64,000 nucleotides of DNA from Pseudomonas mandelii (GTDB lineage: Bacteria; Pseudomonadota; Gammaproteobacteria; Pseudomonadales; Pseudomonadaceae): NCBI RefSeq assembly GCF_900106065.1, contig NZ_LT629796.1:2578001-2642000 (forward strand), written 5' to 3'. Below, one piece after another: positions 37,442-47,899 of this stretch. Made by a program: the position numbers and the translations under genes. Numbering within the stretch: the first letter of the stretch is position 1; each line of letters opens with the position of its first letter. The notes below the pieces were generated by a model that was not told where the DNA came from, did not search any database, and saw only the letters and a program-made list of their open reading frames with translations.

Positions 37442-38080
37442 TCAGGCGTAAATGGGGCGCTTCGGCAGGTACGGCGGCAGATAAAGCCCCAGGTACGCAT
37501 CAAACACCCGCATCCCTTCCTCTGCCATGCGCGGCGTGATCTGCCCATGCTGCTGCACTGAACGGGCGTAGACGCGGTCGCCGAGCTCCATCGCCAGGGC
37601 AAACACATCGACATCGGTCGGCAATCTCGGCAACTCGAAGTGATGATCGAACAGCTTGTGCATCAGGTCGCCGAGTTCGATGTCGTGCTGACGGTCGGCC
37701 TGGGTGACTTCGGTGAGTCCGTGCTGGGCGAGGATCAGTTGCCGGGCGGCAGCGTCTTCGTCGTAGATGTCGAGCATGCGCTGCTCGACGATTCGCGACA
37801 GGTCGCGCCAGCCGTTGAGGCCTTCGTGGTCGATGGGCGCTTGCAGGCAGGCGCGGAACGCGGCGTGGACGTCGGCCGTCAAGGCTTCAAGCAGCGCCGG
37901 GACGCTGGCGAAGAAATGGTAGACGGAGGAGGGTGGGATCTCCGCGCGTTCGGCGACGCTGTAGATCGACAGACTGGCCACGCCTTCGGCTGCCAGCAGC
38001 GTGCGGGCGGCATCGAGTATCGAATCGATCCGGGCCTGGCTGCGGGCGCGGGGTTTGCGAACGGTGGCGGTGCGCGTCAT
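37442..38080 (-). CDS. TetR/AcrR family transcriptional regulator
   Basis: A 212-residue regulator. The N-terminal helix-turn-helix reads RIDSILDAARTLLAAEGVAS, LSIYSVAERAEIPPSSVYHFF; the C-terminal ligand-binding part is helical with a distinctive ending LGLYLPPYLPKRPIYA. The ATG at 38080 has GGAGGACTCC upstream, a near-perfect site. It stands between the ssu operon and the polyamine cluster, facing spuI's direction of transcription, but a family B REPIN and a terminator separate them. Target unknown; polyamine genes are possible. Confidence 0.9.
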   Translation of the reverse strand: MTRTATVRKPRARSQARIDSILDAARTLLAAEGVASLSIYSVAERAEIPPSSVYHFFASVPALLEALTADVHAAFRACLQAPIDHEGLNGWRDLSRIVEQRMLDIYDEDAAARQLILAQHGLTEVTQADRQHDIELGDLMHKLFDHHFELPRLPTDVDVFALAMELGDRVYARSVQQHGQITPRMAEEGMRVFDAYLGLYLPPYLPKRPIYA

Positions 38081-38140
38081 TGGAGTCCTCCTGCGGGGCA
38101 GCGGGCATTGTACGCAGAGCGGGCACATGTTCCATATCCC

Positions 38141-38273
38141 CTGTGGCGAGGGAGCTTGCTCCCGTTGGAGGCCGAAGGACTCCCTGTAACAGCGATACGG
38201 TTCTGTCAGACACACCTCATTGACGTTTTGGGGCCGCTTCGCAACCCAGCGGGAGCAAGCGCCCTCGCCACAG
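38141..38273. repeat. REPIN, family B
   Basis: Inverted CTGTGGCGAGGGAGCTTGCT copies, with one arm carrying GCGCCCTCGCCACAG, between the TetR-type gene and spuI. Confidence 0.88.
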
Positions 38274-38294
38274 GTTTGATGTTGGCCATAAAAA

Positions 38295-38331
38295 AACGCC
38301 GCAGGCTTCAATAGCCTGCGGCGTTGTTTTT
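38295..38331. terminator. intrinsic terminator downstream of spuI
   Basis: AACGCCGCAGGC/GCCTGCGGCGTT, a perfect 12-bp stem with 7-nt loop, flanked by A- and T-runs; it ends spuI on the minus strand. Confidence 0.9.
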
Positions 38332-38342
38332 ACTGCAACCGC

Positions 38343-39719
38343 TTACACGGTATGCAGGTACCAGTTGTACTCAAGGTCGGAGATGGAGTGTTCAAACTCC
38401 TCCAGCTCGCTCTCTTTGCACGCGACGAAGATATCGATGTATTTCGGATCGATGTACTTGGCCATGACTTCGCTGTCGTCCAGCTCGCGCAATGCATCGC
38501 GCAGGTTGTTCGGCAGGCTTTGCTCGTTCTGCTCGTAGGAGTTGCCTTCCACGGGGGCGCCCGGCTCGATCTTGTTGGTCAGGCCGTGATGCACGCCTGC
38601 CAGGACCGAAGCCATCAACAGATACGGGTTGGCGTCGGCACCGGCCACACGGTGTTCGATGCGCACGGCATCGGAGGAACCGGTCGGTACGCGGATCGCC
38701 ACAGTACGGTTGTCCAGGCCCCAGCACGGCGAGTTCGGCACGTAGAACTGTGCGCCGAAACGACGGTAGGAGTTGACGTTCGGGCAGAGGAAAGCCATCT
38801 GCGCCGGTAGGGTCTCGAGCACACCGCCGATCGCGTGACGCAGTGCGGCGTTCTGCTCGGGATCCTCGCTGGCAAAAATATTCTTGCCATCTTTATCAAG
38901 AATCGAGATGTGGACGTGCAGACCGTTACCCGCCTGGCCTGGATAAGGCTTGGCCATGAAGGTGGTGTCCATCTCATGGTCGTAGGCGATGTTCTTGATC
39001 AGACGCTTGAGCAGGACCGCATAGTCGCAGGCCTTGATCGGGTCAGCCACGTGGTGCAGGTTCACTTCGAACTGCGCCGGAGCACTTTCCTTGACGATCG
39101 CGTCGGCAGGGATGCCTTGCTCTTTCGCACCTTCCAGAATGTCCTGGAGGCAGTCGACGTATTCGTCGAGGTCGTCGATCAGGTAAACCTGGGTCGAATG
39201 CGGGCGTTTGCCGGAAATCGGCGAGCGCGGAGGTTGTGGGCGACCGTTCACGTTCTCCTGGTCGATCAGGTAGAACTCAAGTTCGAACGCGGCGCAGATG
39301 GTCAAACCCATCTCGTCAAACTTGGTAACAACTTGACGCAAGACTTCACGGGGATCCGCGAAGAAAGGTTCACCTTCGAGTTCGTGCATGGTCATTAACA
39401 GTTGCGCAGTAGGGCGCTTCTGCCAGGGTTCATTGCACAGGGTGTCGGGGATTGGATAGCAGATTCGGTCAGCATCACCGATGTCCAGGCCCAGGCCGGT
39501 GCTTTCCACCGTCGAGCCATTGATATCCAGAGCAAATAGAGAGGCCGGCAGGTTGATGCCTTTCTCGTAAACCTTGTGGAGACTGGTGCGTTCAATGCGC
39601 TTGCCGCGCACCACACCATTCATATCCGCAATCAGAAGGTCAACGTACAGAACCTCAGGATGTTCCTTAAGGAACGCGTTCGCTTCGTTAAGCTGAACGG
39701 CACGCGGGGGTACCGACAT
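38343..39719 (-). CDS. spuI: glutamine synthetase-family gamma-glutamylpolyamine synthetase
   Basis: A 458-residue GS-family ligase (SpuI/PauA/PuuA group) that glutamylates putrescine or related amines with ATP. GS landmarks are LYVDLLIADMNGVVRGKRI, the metal-binding AAFELEFYLID, the NGLHVHISILD histidine region, and NRTVAIRVPTG. It is divergent from the spuA relic and spuB-spuC over about 280 bp. A second GS-like gene, spuB, lies on the other side of the relic, so two ligases with different amine preference are present. Confidence 0.92.
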   Translation of the reverse strand: MSVPPRAVQLNEANAFLKEHPEVLYVDLLIADMNGVVRGKRIERTSLHKVYEKGINLPASLFALDINGSTVESTGLGLDIGDADRICYPIPDTLCNEPWQKRPTAQLLMTMHELEGEPFFADPREVLRQVVTKFDEMGLTICAAFELEFYLIDQENVNGRPQPPRSPISGKRPHSTQVYLIDDLDEYVDCLQDILEGAKEQGIPADAIVKESAPAQFEVNLHHVADPIKACDYAVLLKRLIKNIAYDHEMDTTFMAKPYPGQAGNGLHVHISILDKDGKNIFASEDPEQNAALRHAIGGVLETLPAQMAFLCPNVNSYRRFGAQFYVPNSPCWGLDNRTVAIRVPTGSSDAVRIEHRVAGADANPYLLMASVLAGVHHGLTNKIEPGAPVEGNSYEQNEQSLPNNLRDALRELDDSEVMAKYIDPKYIDIFVACKESELEEFEHSISDLEYNWYLHTV

Positions 39720-39997
39720 GATGCAACACCTTTGTTGTTAAAAATATCAATCATTGATCTCTTCGGGTTTCAGTCAACCCGAACGGCATGCCGAAGTCAA
39801 GCGAGGCCTTTTTTGCCCTAAAAAAGCGCTCGTAGGGCTTTTTTGAGGCAGTTTGGGGCGTTTTTATGCCTTTGAGCGCTTTAGCGCCCGCGAGCTTGAG
39901 CGGGCCGTGTTGTATTTTTTACGGGGGTGTTGTGTAAAAAAATGAACAAGGCTAAGCTCGATTCAAACCCATAACAGCAATAATACCGGGGTGCTTC
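39720..39997. promoter_or_regulatory. divergent promoter region of the polyamine cluster
   Basis: Between spuI and the spuA relic lie 278 nt with several T-runs of five or more and short hairpins (for example GCGCTTTAGCGC). No coding frame is seen. It must hold the promoters for spuI and for the rightward spu transcript. No operator could be assigned. Confidence 0.5.
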
Positions 39998-40378
39998 ATG
40001 TCTCGCCTGCCGTTAATCGGCGTCGCCATCTGCTCAAGGCAGATCGGTCTGTATGCTTATCACATCAGTGGCGATCGTAGCGTCCACGCCAAGGCAAGCG
40101 TTGCCCAAGGCGTGCCGTCGACTCTTACTTCCCCGGCGAACCTGCTGGCACCGTCCGATATTCTGGACGGTCTGCACGACATTCTCTTGACTGCCTCTCT
40201 ATCCAATATAGTTCCGTTTCGTCCTGGCAGCCCGACCAACGCGTCGGCTTCTGCTCATGATTCTGCACGCTCCACTACGCTCTCACTGACCCACGCCATT
40301 ACCCGTGTGGGTACTTGTGCGCGGCTATTGCAGTGGCAATCTGTATCACGCGACGCCCGTGCGTCAAACAACGCCTGA
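39998..40378 (+). pseudogene. spuA: N-terminal relic of gamma-glutamyl-GABA hydrolase
   Basis: A 126-codon open frame beginning MSRLPLIGVAICSRQIGLYA, which aligns with the start of class I glutamine amidotransferase-like SpuA/PuuD (usually about 250 residues). Later parts match weakly: DGLHDILLTASLSNIVPF replaces the usual LFTGSPSN loop. Just where GICRG with the catalytic Cys is expected the frame reads GTCARLLQWQSV; the +1 frame there gives GNLYHA, like the following GGSLYHA. The rest of the gene, including catalytic His and Glu, is deleted. It is 37 bp from spuB. A short expressed peptide is possible but hydrolase activity is not. Confidence 0.82.
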
Positions 40379-40415
40379 CTTATAAGAGTCAGGAAACTCA
40401 GCCTAAGAGGCATTT

Positions 40416-41774
40416 ATGAGTAACAACCTCGACCAGCTCACCGATTGGTTGAAAGACCACAAGATCACAGAAGTCGAATGCATGATCGCCGACTTGACCG
40501 GGATCACCCGGGGCAAGATTTCGCCGACCAACAAGTTCATTGCTGAAAAAGGCATGCGCCTGCCCGAGAGCGTTCTGCTGCAGACCGTGACGGGCGACTA
40601 TGTCGAAGACGACATCTATTACGAACTGCTCGACCCGGCCGACATCGACATGATCTGCCGCCCCGATCAGAACGCGGTGTTCCTGGTGCCTTGGGCCGTC
40701 GAGCCCACCGCGCAGGTGATCCATGACACCTATGACAAGCAGGGCAACCCGATTGAGCTGTCGCCTCGCAACGTACTCAAGAAAGTGCTCAAACTCTATT
40801 CCGAGAAGGGCTGGCAGCCGATCGTTGCGCCAGAAATGGAGTTTTACCTGACCAAGCGCAGTGACGATCCGGACTACCCGTTGCAACCGCCTATCGGCCG
40901 TTCCGGGCGCCCGGAAATCGGTCGTCAGTCGTTCTCCATTGAAGCCGCGAACGAATTCGATCCGCTGTTCGAGGACGTCTACGACTGGTGCGAATTGCAG
41001 GAGCTGGACCTCGACACGCTGATCCACGAGGACGGCACGGCGCAGATGGAAATCAATTTCCGTCACGGCGATGCCCTGTCCCTGGCTGACCAGATCCTGG
41101 TGTTCAAACGCACCATGCGCGAAGCCGCGCTCAAGCACGACGTGGCGGCCACCTTCATGGCCAAACCCATGACTGGCGAGCCCGGCAGTGCCATGCACTT
41201 GCACCAAAGCATCATCGACCTCGAAACCGGCAAGAACGTCTTCTCTAATGAAGACGGGACCATGAGTCAGCTGTTCCTGCACCACATCGGTGGCTTGCAG
41301 AAACTGATCCCCGAGCTGTTGCCGCTGTTCGCACCCAACGTCAACTCGTTCCGCCGCTTCCTGCCGGACACCTCGGCACCGGTGAACGTGGAGTGGGGCG
41401 AAGAGAACCGTACCGTGGGCCTGCGGGTTCCGGATGCCGGGCCGCAAAACCGTCGGGTGGAAAACCGCCTGCCGGGCGCCGACGCCAACCCGTACCTGGC
41501 GATTGCCGCGAGCCTGCTCTGCGGTTACATCGGCATGGTCGAAGGCTTGAACCCGAGTGCGCCGGTGGTGGGTCGTGGCTATGAACGCCGCAACCTGCGC
41601 CTGCCACTGACCATCGAAGACGCGCTGGAACGCATGGAAAACAGCGCGACTATCGAGAAATACCTGGGCAAGAAATTCATCACTGGCTACGTCGCGGTCA
41701 AGCGGGCCGAGCATGAAAACTTCAAGCGCGTGATCAGCTCATGGGAGCGGGAATTCCTGCTCTTCGCCGTCTGA
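40416..41774 (+). CDS. spuB: glutamine synthetase-family protein SpuB
   Basis: A 452-residue GS-family ligase, paralog of SpuI. Landmarks: VECMIADLTGITRGKI, APEMEFYLTKR for metal, GSAMHLHQSIIDL, NRTVGLRVPDAG, NRLPGADANPYLAIAASL. In P. aeruginosa SpuB belongs to the polyamine cluster and related PauA enzymes glutamylate diamines. It precedes the aminotransferase spuC by 59 bp and probably forms one transcript with it. Confidence 0.92.
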   Translation: MSNNLDQLTDWLKDHKITEVECMIADLTGITRGKISPTNKFIAEKGMRLPESVLLQTVTGDYVEDDIYYELLDPADIDMICRPDQNAVFLVPWAVEPTAQVIHDTYDKQGNPIELSPRNVLKKVLKLYSEKGWQPIVAPEMEFYLTKRSDDPDYPLQPPIGRSGRPEIGRQSFSIEAANEFDPLFEDVYDWCELQELDLDTLIHEDGTAQMEINFRHGDALSLADQILVFKRTMREAALKHDVAATFMAKPMTGEPGSAMHLHQSIIDLETGKNVFSNEDGTMSQLFLHHIGGLQKLIPELLPLFAPNVNSFRRFLPDTSAPVNVEWGEENRTVGLRVPDAGPQNRRVENRLPGADANPYLAIAASLLCGYIGMVEGLNPSAPVVGRGYERRNLRLPLTIEDALERMENSATIEKYLGKKFITGYVAVKRAEHENFKRVISSWEREFLLFAV

Positions 41775-41833
41775 TACGCCGGGCGCCGTCGTTGTCGGGC
41801 GGCGCTTTCACCTGATTTTTTTTGGAGATTGGT

Positions 41834-43198
41834 ATGACTAGCAACAATCCGCAAACCCGTGAATGGCAAACCCTGAGCAACGATCACCACTTGGCCCCGT
41901 TCAGCGACTTCAAGCAGCTGAAAGAGAAAGGCCCGCGGATCATCACCAGCGCCAAAGGCGTTTACCTCTGGGACAGCGAAGGCAACAAGATCCTCGACGG
42001 CATGGCCGGCCTGTGGTGCGTTGCGATTGGCTACGGTCGCGATGAACTGGCCGATGCCGCAAGCAAACAGATGCGCGAACTGCCTTACTACAACCTGTTC
42101 TTCCAGACGGCCCACCCGCCGGTGCTGGAACTGGCCAAGGCCATCGCCGACATCGCACCGCAAGGCATGAACCACGTGTTCTTCACCGGTTCCGGTTCCG
42201 AAGGCAACGACACCATGCTGCGGATGGTCCGCCACTATTGGGCGATCAAGGGCCAGCCGAAGAAGAAAGTCATCATCAGCCGCAAGAATGGCTATCACGG
42301 TTCCACCGTGGCCGGCGCGAGCCTGGGCGGCATGACCTACATGCACGAACAAGGCGACTTGCCGATTCCGGGCATTCTCCACATCGCCCAGCCGTACTGG
42401 TTCGGCGAAGGAGGCGACATGACACCGGAAGAGTTCGGTGTGTGGGCGGCCAATCAGCTGGAAGAAAAGATTCTGGAACTCGGCGTGGACAACGTCGGTG
42501 CCTTTATTGCCGAGCCGATCCAGGGCGCTGGCGGCGTGATCATTCCGCCAGACACCTACTGGCCGCGCATCAAGGAAATCCTCGCCAAGTACGACATCCT
42601 GTTCGTGGCGGACGAAGTGATCTGTGGTTTCGGACGCACCGGTGAGTGGTTCGGTACCGATTTCTACGACCTCAAGCCCGACATGATGACCATCGCCAAG
42701 GGCCTGACCTCCGGCTACATTCCGATGGGTGGCCTGATCGTGCGTGACGAAGTGGTCGCCGTGCTCAACGAAGGTGGCGATTTCAACCACGGTTTCACTT
42801 ATTCCGGACACCCGGTGGCCGCGGCGGTGGCACTGGAAAACATCCGCATCCTGCGCGAAGAAAAAATTATCGAGCGTGTTCATGCCGAAACGGCACCCTA
42901 TTTGCAAAAGCGTCTACGGGAACTGAACGATCACCCGTTGGTGGGGGAAGTGCGTGGGGTCGGTCTGCTGGGGGCAATCGAGCTGGTGCAGGACAAGGCC
43001 ACTCGCAAGCGTTACGAAGGCAAGGGCGTCGGCATGATCTGCCGCCAGTTCTGCTTCGACAACGGCCTGATCATGCGCGCCGTGGGGGACACCATGATCA
43101 TTGCTCCGCCGCTGGTGATTACCAAGGCTGAAATCGATGAGCTGGTAACCAAGGCACGCAAGTGCCTGGACCTGACCCTGAGTGCGTTGCAGGGCTAA
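41834..43198 (+). CDS. spuC: polyamine:pyruvate aminotransferase SpuC
   Basis: A 454-residue class III PLP aminotransferase. The PLP lysine is Lys289 in MTIAKGLTSGYIPMGG; FVADEVICGFGRTGEWFG carries the cofactor Asp. The N-terminal half has GLWCVAIGYGRDELADAASKQM. It transfers an amino group from putrescine (and spermidine/cadaverine in homologs) to pyruvate, giving 4-aminobutyraldehyde, a route that bypasses the glutamylation branch. TTTGGAG precedes the ATG at 41834. Confidence 0.93.
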   Translation: MTSNNPQTREWQTLSNDHHLAPFSDFKQLKEKGPRIITSAKGVYLWDSEGNKILDGMAGLWCVAIGYGRDELADAASKQMRELPYYNLFFQTAHPPVLELAKAIADIAPQGMNHVFFTGSGSEGNDTMLRMVRHYWAIKGQPKKKVIISRKNGYHGSTVAGASLGGMTYMHEQGDLPIPGILHIAQPYWFGEGGDMTPEEFGVWAANQLEEKILELGVDNVGAFIAEPIQGAGGVIIPPDTYWPRIKEILAKYDILFVADEVICGFGRTGEWFGTDFYDLKPDMMTIAKGLTSGYIPMGGLIVRDEVVAVLNEGGDFNHGFTYSGHPVAAAVALENIRILREEKIIERVHAETAPYLQKRLRELNDHPLVGEVRGVGLLGAIELVQDKATRKRYEGKGVGMICRQFCFDNGLIMRAVGDTMIIAPPLVITKAEIDELVTKARKCLDLTLSALQG

Positions 43199-43367
43199 GT
43201 GCTAGGCTCTGGGCGGGAGTCATGAAACTTTCGCTCAGAGCAGTTCTAAAGGAGGCCTTTCCTTGAAAGACCGCCTCGGATCTTGCCAGACTAGCCGCGG
43301 TTCCAGTTGTCCGGATTCGGCCGCTGAACAAAGTGGTTCAAAAAAGAAAAAATTTGGAGCATTACGC

Positions 43368-44480
43368 ATGAAGGCATTAGGAAAAAAGCTTGCTGGCAAG
43401 ACACTTCTCGCCATGTCCCTGATGGGCATAATGGCGGGTGCGGTTCAGGCGGACGACAAGGTGTTGCACGTCTATAACTGGTCCGACTACATCGCGCCGG
43501 ACACCATCAAGAAGTTCGAAACCGAGTCCGGCATCAAGGTTGTCTACGACGTATTCGACAGTAACGAAACCCTGGAAGCCAAGTTGCTGGCAGGCAAGTC
43601 CGGCTACGACATTGTCGTGCCGTCGAACAACTTCCTGGCCAAGCAGATCAAGGCCGGCGTTTACCAGAAGCTGGACAAGTCCAAGCTGCCTAACTGGAAA
43701 AACCTGAACACTGACCTGCTCAAGGCTGTGTCGGTGAGCGACCCGGGCAACGAACACGCGTTCCCGTACATGTGGGGTTCGATCGGCATTGGCTTCAACG
43801 CCGAGAAGGTCAAGGCTGCACTGGGTGCCGATGCACCAACCAATTCCTGGGACCTGCTGTTCAAACCTGAAAACGCCGCGAAGTTGAAGTCGTGCGGTAT
43901 CAGTTTCCTCGATTCGCCAACCGAGATGATTCCGGTGGCGTTGCACTACCTGGGCTATCCAACCGACAGCCAGGACAAAAAACAACTGGCCGAAGCCGAA
44001 GCGCTGTTCCTGAAGATTCGTCCTTCGGTGGGCTACTTCCACTCGTCCAAGTACATCTCCGACCTGGCCAACGGCAACATCTGCGTGGCCGTGGGTTACT
44101 CGGGTGACATCTACCAGGCCAAGTCCCGCGCGGCTGAAGCCGGTGACAAGGTGAAAGTCAGCTACAACATTCCGAAAGAAGGTGCCGGTAGCTTCTACGA
44201 CATGGTCGCCATCCCTAAAGATGCCGAAAACGTCGAAGGCGCCTACAAGTTCATGACCTTCCTGCAGAAGCCGGAAATCATGGCTGAAATCACCAACGCC
44301 GTGCGCTTCCCGAACGGTAACGCGGCCGCCACCGCCTTGGTTGATAAAGAAATCACCGCCGACCCGGGCATCTACCCGCCGGCAGAAGTGCTGGCCAAGT
44401 TGTACGCGATTGCCGACTTGCCGGCCGCGACCCAGCGGATCATGACGCGCAGCTGGACCAAGATCAAATCGGGTAAATAA
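43368..44480 (+). CDS. spuD: polyamine ABC transporter binding protein SpuD
   Basis: A 370-residue periplasmic protein of the PotF/SpuD family. The signal peptide is [20 protein letters not shown] to AGAVQA. The mature part starts [19 protein letters not shown]; further family strings are [38 protein letters not shown] and the ligand-binding [13 protein letters not shown]. SpuD homologs bind putrescine. The ATG at 43368 was chosen because TTTGGAGC precedes it and it starts the signal peptide. Confidence 0.94.
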   Translation: MKALGKKLAGKTLLAMSLMGIMAGAVQADDKVLHVYNWSDYIAPDTIKKFETESGIKVVYDVFDSNETLEAKLLAGKSGYDIVVPSNNFLAKQIKAGVYQKLDKSKLPNWKNLNTDLLKAVSVSDPGNEHAFPYMWGSIGIGFNAEKVKAALGADAPTNSWDLLFKPENAAKLKSCGISFLDSPTEMIPVALHYLGYPTDSQDKKQLAEAEALFLKIRPSVGYFHSSKYISDLANGNICVAVGYSGDIYQAKSRAAEAGDKVKVSYNIPKEGAGSFYDMVAIPKDAENVEGAYKFMTFLQKPEIMAEITNAVRFPNGNAAATALVDKEITADPGIYPPAEVLAKLYAIADLPAATQRIMTRSWTKIKSGK

Positions 44481-44497
44481 GCCGTTTTGAGGCAACA

Positions 44498-44534
44498 ACC
44501 TGTTGCCGTCGCCTGCGCGGTGACGGCAACAGGT
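44498..44534 (+). other. stable hairpin between spuD and spuE
   Basis: ACCTGTTGCCGTC pairs perfectly with GACGGCAACAGGT over 13 bp, 18 nt after the spuD stop, without a T-run. This type of structure commonly protects the binding-protein mRNA from 3' decay and raises its level relative to downstream genes. Confidence 0.65.
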
Positions 44535-44626
44535 GTAATTAAATGACAGAAAGTTTTGCTGGAACGGTTTTTCGAGGGTAAGTTGCGCGCCGGTTTTGTT
44601 GCTGGGCAGCCATGCCTGTCATGTAA

Positions 44627-45766
<1,140 letters not shown>

Positions 45767-45839
45767 CGACAAGGCTCAAACTATCCAAGGTTGGCTCACC
45801 TTGAGCGAACTGCACTCTTTTTTTCTGGGAGTTTCGTAA

Positions 45840-46982
45840 ATGGCAGTTGCCTCCGGCGCCTATAAGAAAGCCCTCGAGGGCGACCAGACACCTAAACAGG
45901 TGCTGGTCAAAATCGACCGGGTCACGAAGAAGTTCGACGAGACGATTGCCGTGGACGATGTGTCCCTGGAAATCAAGAAAGGCGAGATTTTCGCCTTGCT
46001 CGGCGGTTCTGGATCGGGCAAATCCACGTTGCTGCGCATGCTCGCAGGCTTCGAACGGCCCACGGAGGGGCGCATTTACCTCGATGGCGTAGACATCACT
46101 GACATGCCGCCATACGAGCGGCCGATCAACATGATGTTCCAGTCCTACGCGTTGTTCCCGCACATGACCGTGGCGCAGAACATCGCCTTCGGCCTCAAGC
46201 AGGACAAGCTGCCCGCCTCTGAAGTCGATGCCCGTGTCGCAGACATGCTCAAGCTGGTTCAGATGACCCAGTACGCCAAACGCAAGCCGCATCAGTTGTC
46301 CGGTGGCCAGCGTCAGCGTGTGGCCCTGGCGCGCTCGTTGGCCAAGCGGCCGAAGCTGTTGCTGCTCGACGAGCCGATGGGTGCGCTGGACAAGAAGCTA
46401 CGTTCGCAAATGCAGCTGGAACTGGTCGAGATCATCGAGCGCGTCGGCGTGACCTGCGTCATGGTGACCCACGATCAGGAAGAGGCCATGACCATGGCCG
46501 AGCGCATTGCGATCATGCACCTGGGCTGGATCGCTCAGATCGGCAGCCCGATCGACATCTACGAAACCCCGACCAGCCGCCTGGTCTGCGAGTTCATCGG
46601 CAACGTCAACATCTTCGACGGTGAAGTGATCGATGACGCCGAGGGGCACGCGATCATCACCTGCAAGGACCTCGACCGGAAGATCTACGTGGGCCACGGC
46701 ATCAGCACCTCGGTGCAGGACAAATCCGTGACCTACGCGATCCGTCCGGAAAAACTGCTGGTGACCCCGACCATGCCGACCTGCGAATACAACTGGTCCA
46801 GCGGCAAGGTGCACGACATCGCCTACCTCGGCGGTCACTCGGTGTTCTACGTCGAGCTGCCGAGCGGCAAGATCGTCCAGTCGTTCGTCGCCAACGCCGA
46901 GCGCCGTGGCCAGCGCCCAACCTGGGGTGACCAGGTCTACGTGTACTGGGAAGACGACAGCGGCGTGGTACTTCGCTCATGA
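45840..46982 (+). CDS. spuF: polyamine ABC transporter ATPase SpuF
   Basis: A 380-residue PotA/PotG-type ATPase. Walker A LLGGSGSGKSTLL near residue 55, Q-loop MMFQSYALFPHMTV, signature LSGGQRQRVALARSLAKRP, Walker B KLLLLDEPMGALD, and a C-terminal TOBE domain (about 285-380). It drives the SpuG-SpuH permease. The stop overlaps the spuG start by ATGA. Confidence 0.95.
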   Translation: MAVASGAYKKALEGDQTPKQVLVKIDRVTKKFDETIAVDDVSLEIKKGEIFALLGGSGSGKSTLLRMLAGFERPTEGRIYLDGVDITDMPPYERPINMMFQSYALFPHMTVAQNIAFGLKQDKLPASEVDARVADMLKLVQMTQYAKRKPHQLSGGQRQRVALARSLAKRPKLLLLDEPMGALDKKLRSQMQLELVEIIERVGVTCVMVTHDQEEAMTMAERIAIMHLGWIAQIGSPIDIYETPTSRLVCEFIGNVNIFDGEVIDDAEGHAIITCKDLDRKIYVGHGISTSVQDKSVTYAIRPEKLLVTPTMPTCEYNWSSGKVHDIAYLGGHSVFYVELPSGKIVQSFVANAERRGQRPTWGDQVYVYWEDDSGVVLRS

Positions 46983-47899
46983 ACATGCGCAAATTCAAAC
47001 GCCGCCTCAATCGAATAATTCCCGGTGGCCGCCAGCTGGTCATCGGGGTTCCGTTCATTTGGCTGTTCCTGTTCTTCATGCTGCCGTTCTTCATCGTCCT
47101 GAAGATCAGCTTCGCTGAAGCCGACGTAGCCATTCCTCCGTACACCGAGATCTACAGCTACATCGACCAGAAGGTGCAGTTGCTGCTTAACCTGAGCAAC
47201 TACGCGATGCTGGCCGGCGACGAGTTGTACATCGCTGCCTACCTTGGCTCGCTGAAGATGGCGCTGATCAGCACCGTCCTCTGCCTGCTGATTGGCTACC
47301 CGATGGCCTACGCCATCGCCAGTGCCCGTAAAGAGCTGCAAACGGTGCTGGTGCTGCTGATCATGATGCCGACCTGGACGGCGATCCTGATCCGCGTGTA
47401 TGCGTGGATGGGCATCCTCAGCAACAACGGCCTGCTCAACGGTTTCCTGATGACCATGGGCTGGATCGACGAACCGCTGCAGATCCTCAACACCAACCTC
47501 GCCGTGTACATCGGCGTGGTCTATTCGTACCTGCCGTTCATGATCCTGCCGCTTTACGCCAACCTGGTGAAGCACGACAACAGTCTGCTGGAAGCTGCGT
47601 CGGACCTGGGTTCGAGCACGTTCAACAGCTTCTGGAAGATCACTATTCCGCTGTCGAAGAACGGCATCGTCGCCGGCTGCATGCTGGTGTTCATTCCGGT
47701 GGTGGGCGAGTTCGTGATCCCGGAACTGCTGGGCGGTCCGGAAACCCTGATGATCGGTAAAGTGCTCTGGCAAGAATTCTTCAACAACCGCGACTGGCCG
47801 GTGGCGTCCGCCCTGGCGGTGGTGATGCTGGCGATCCTGATTGTGCCGATTATTCTGTTCAACCGCAGTCAGGCCAAGGAAATGGAGGGTAAAGAATGA
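46979..47899 (+). CDS. spuG: polyamine ABC transporter permease SpuG
   Basis: A 306-residue PotB/PotH-type permease. After a basic N terminus (MNMRKFKRRLNRIIPGGRQL) come six membrane segments. The EAA loop is LLEAASDLGSSTFNSFWKITIPLSKNG. It overlaps spuF and spuH by 4 bp on each side, so the three are translationally coupled. Imports spermidine/putrescine. Confidence 0.94.
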   Translation: MNMRKFKRRLNRIIPGGRQLVIGVPFIWLFLFFMLPFFIVLKISFAEADVAIPPYTEIYSYIDQKVQLLLNLSNYAMLAGDELYIAAYLGSLKMALISTVLCLLIGYPMAYAIASARKELQTVLVLLIMMPTWTAILIRVYAWMGILSNNGLLNGFLMTMGWIDEPLQILNTNLAVYIGVVYSYLPFMILPLYANLVKHDNSLLEAASDLGSSTFNSFWKITIPLSKNGIVAGCMLVFIPVVGEFVIPELLGGPETLMIGKVLWQEFFNNRDWPVASALAVVMLAILIVPIILFNRSQAKEMEGKE

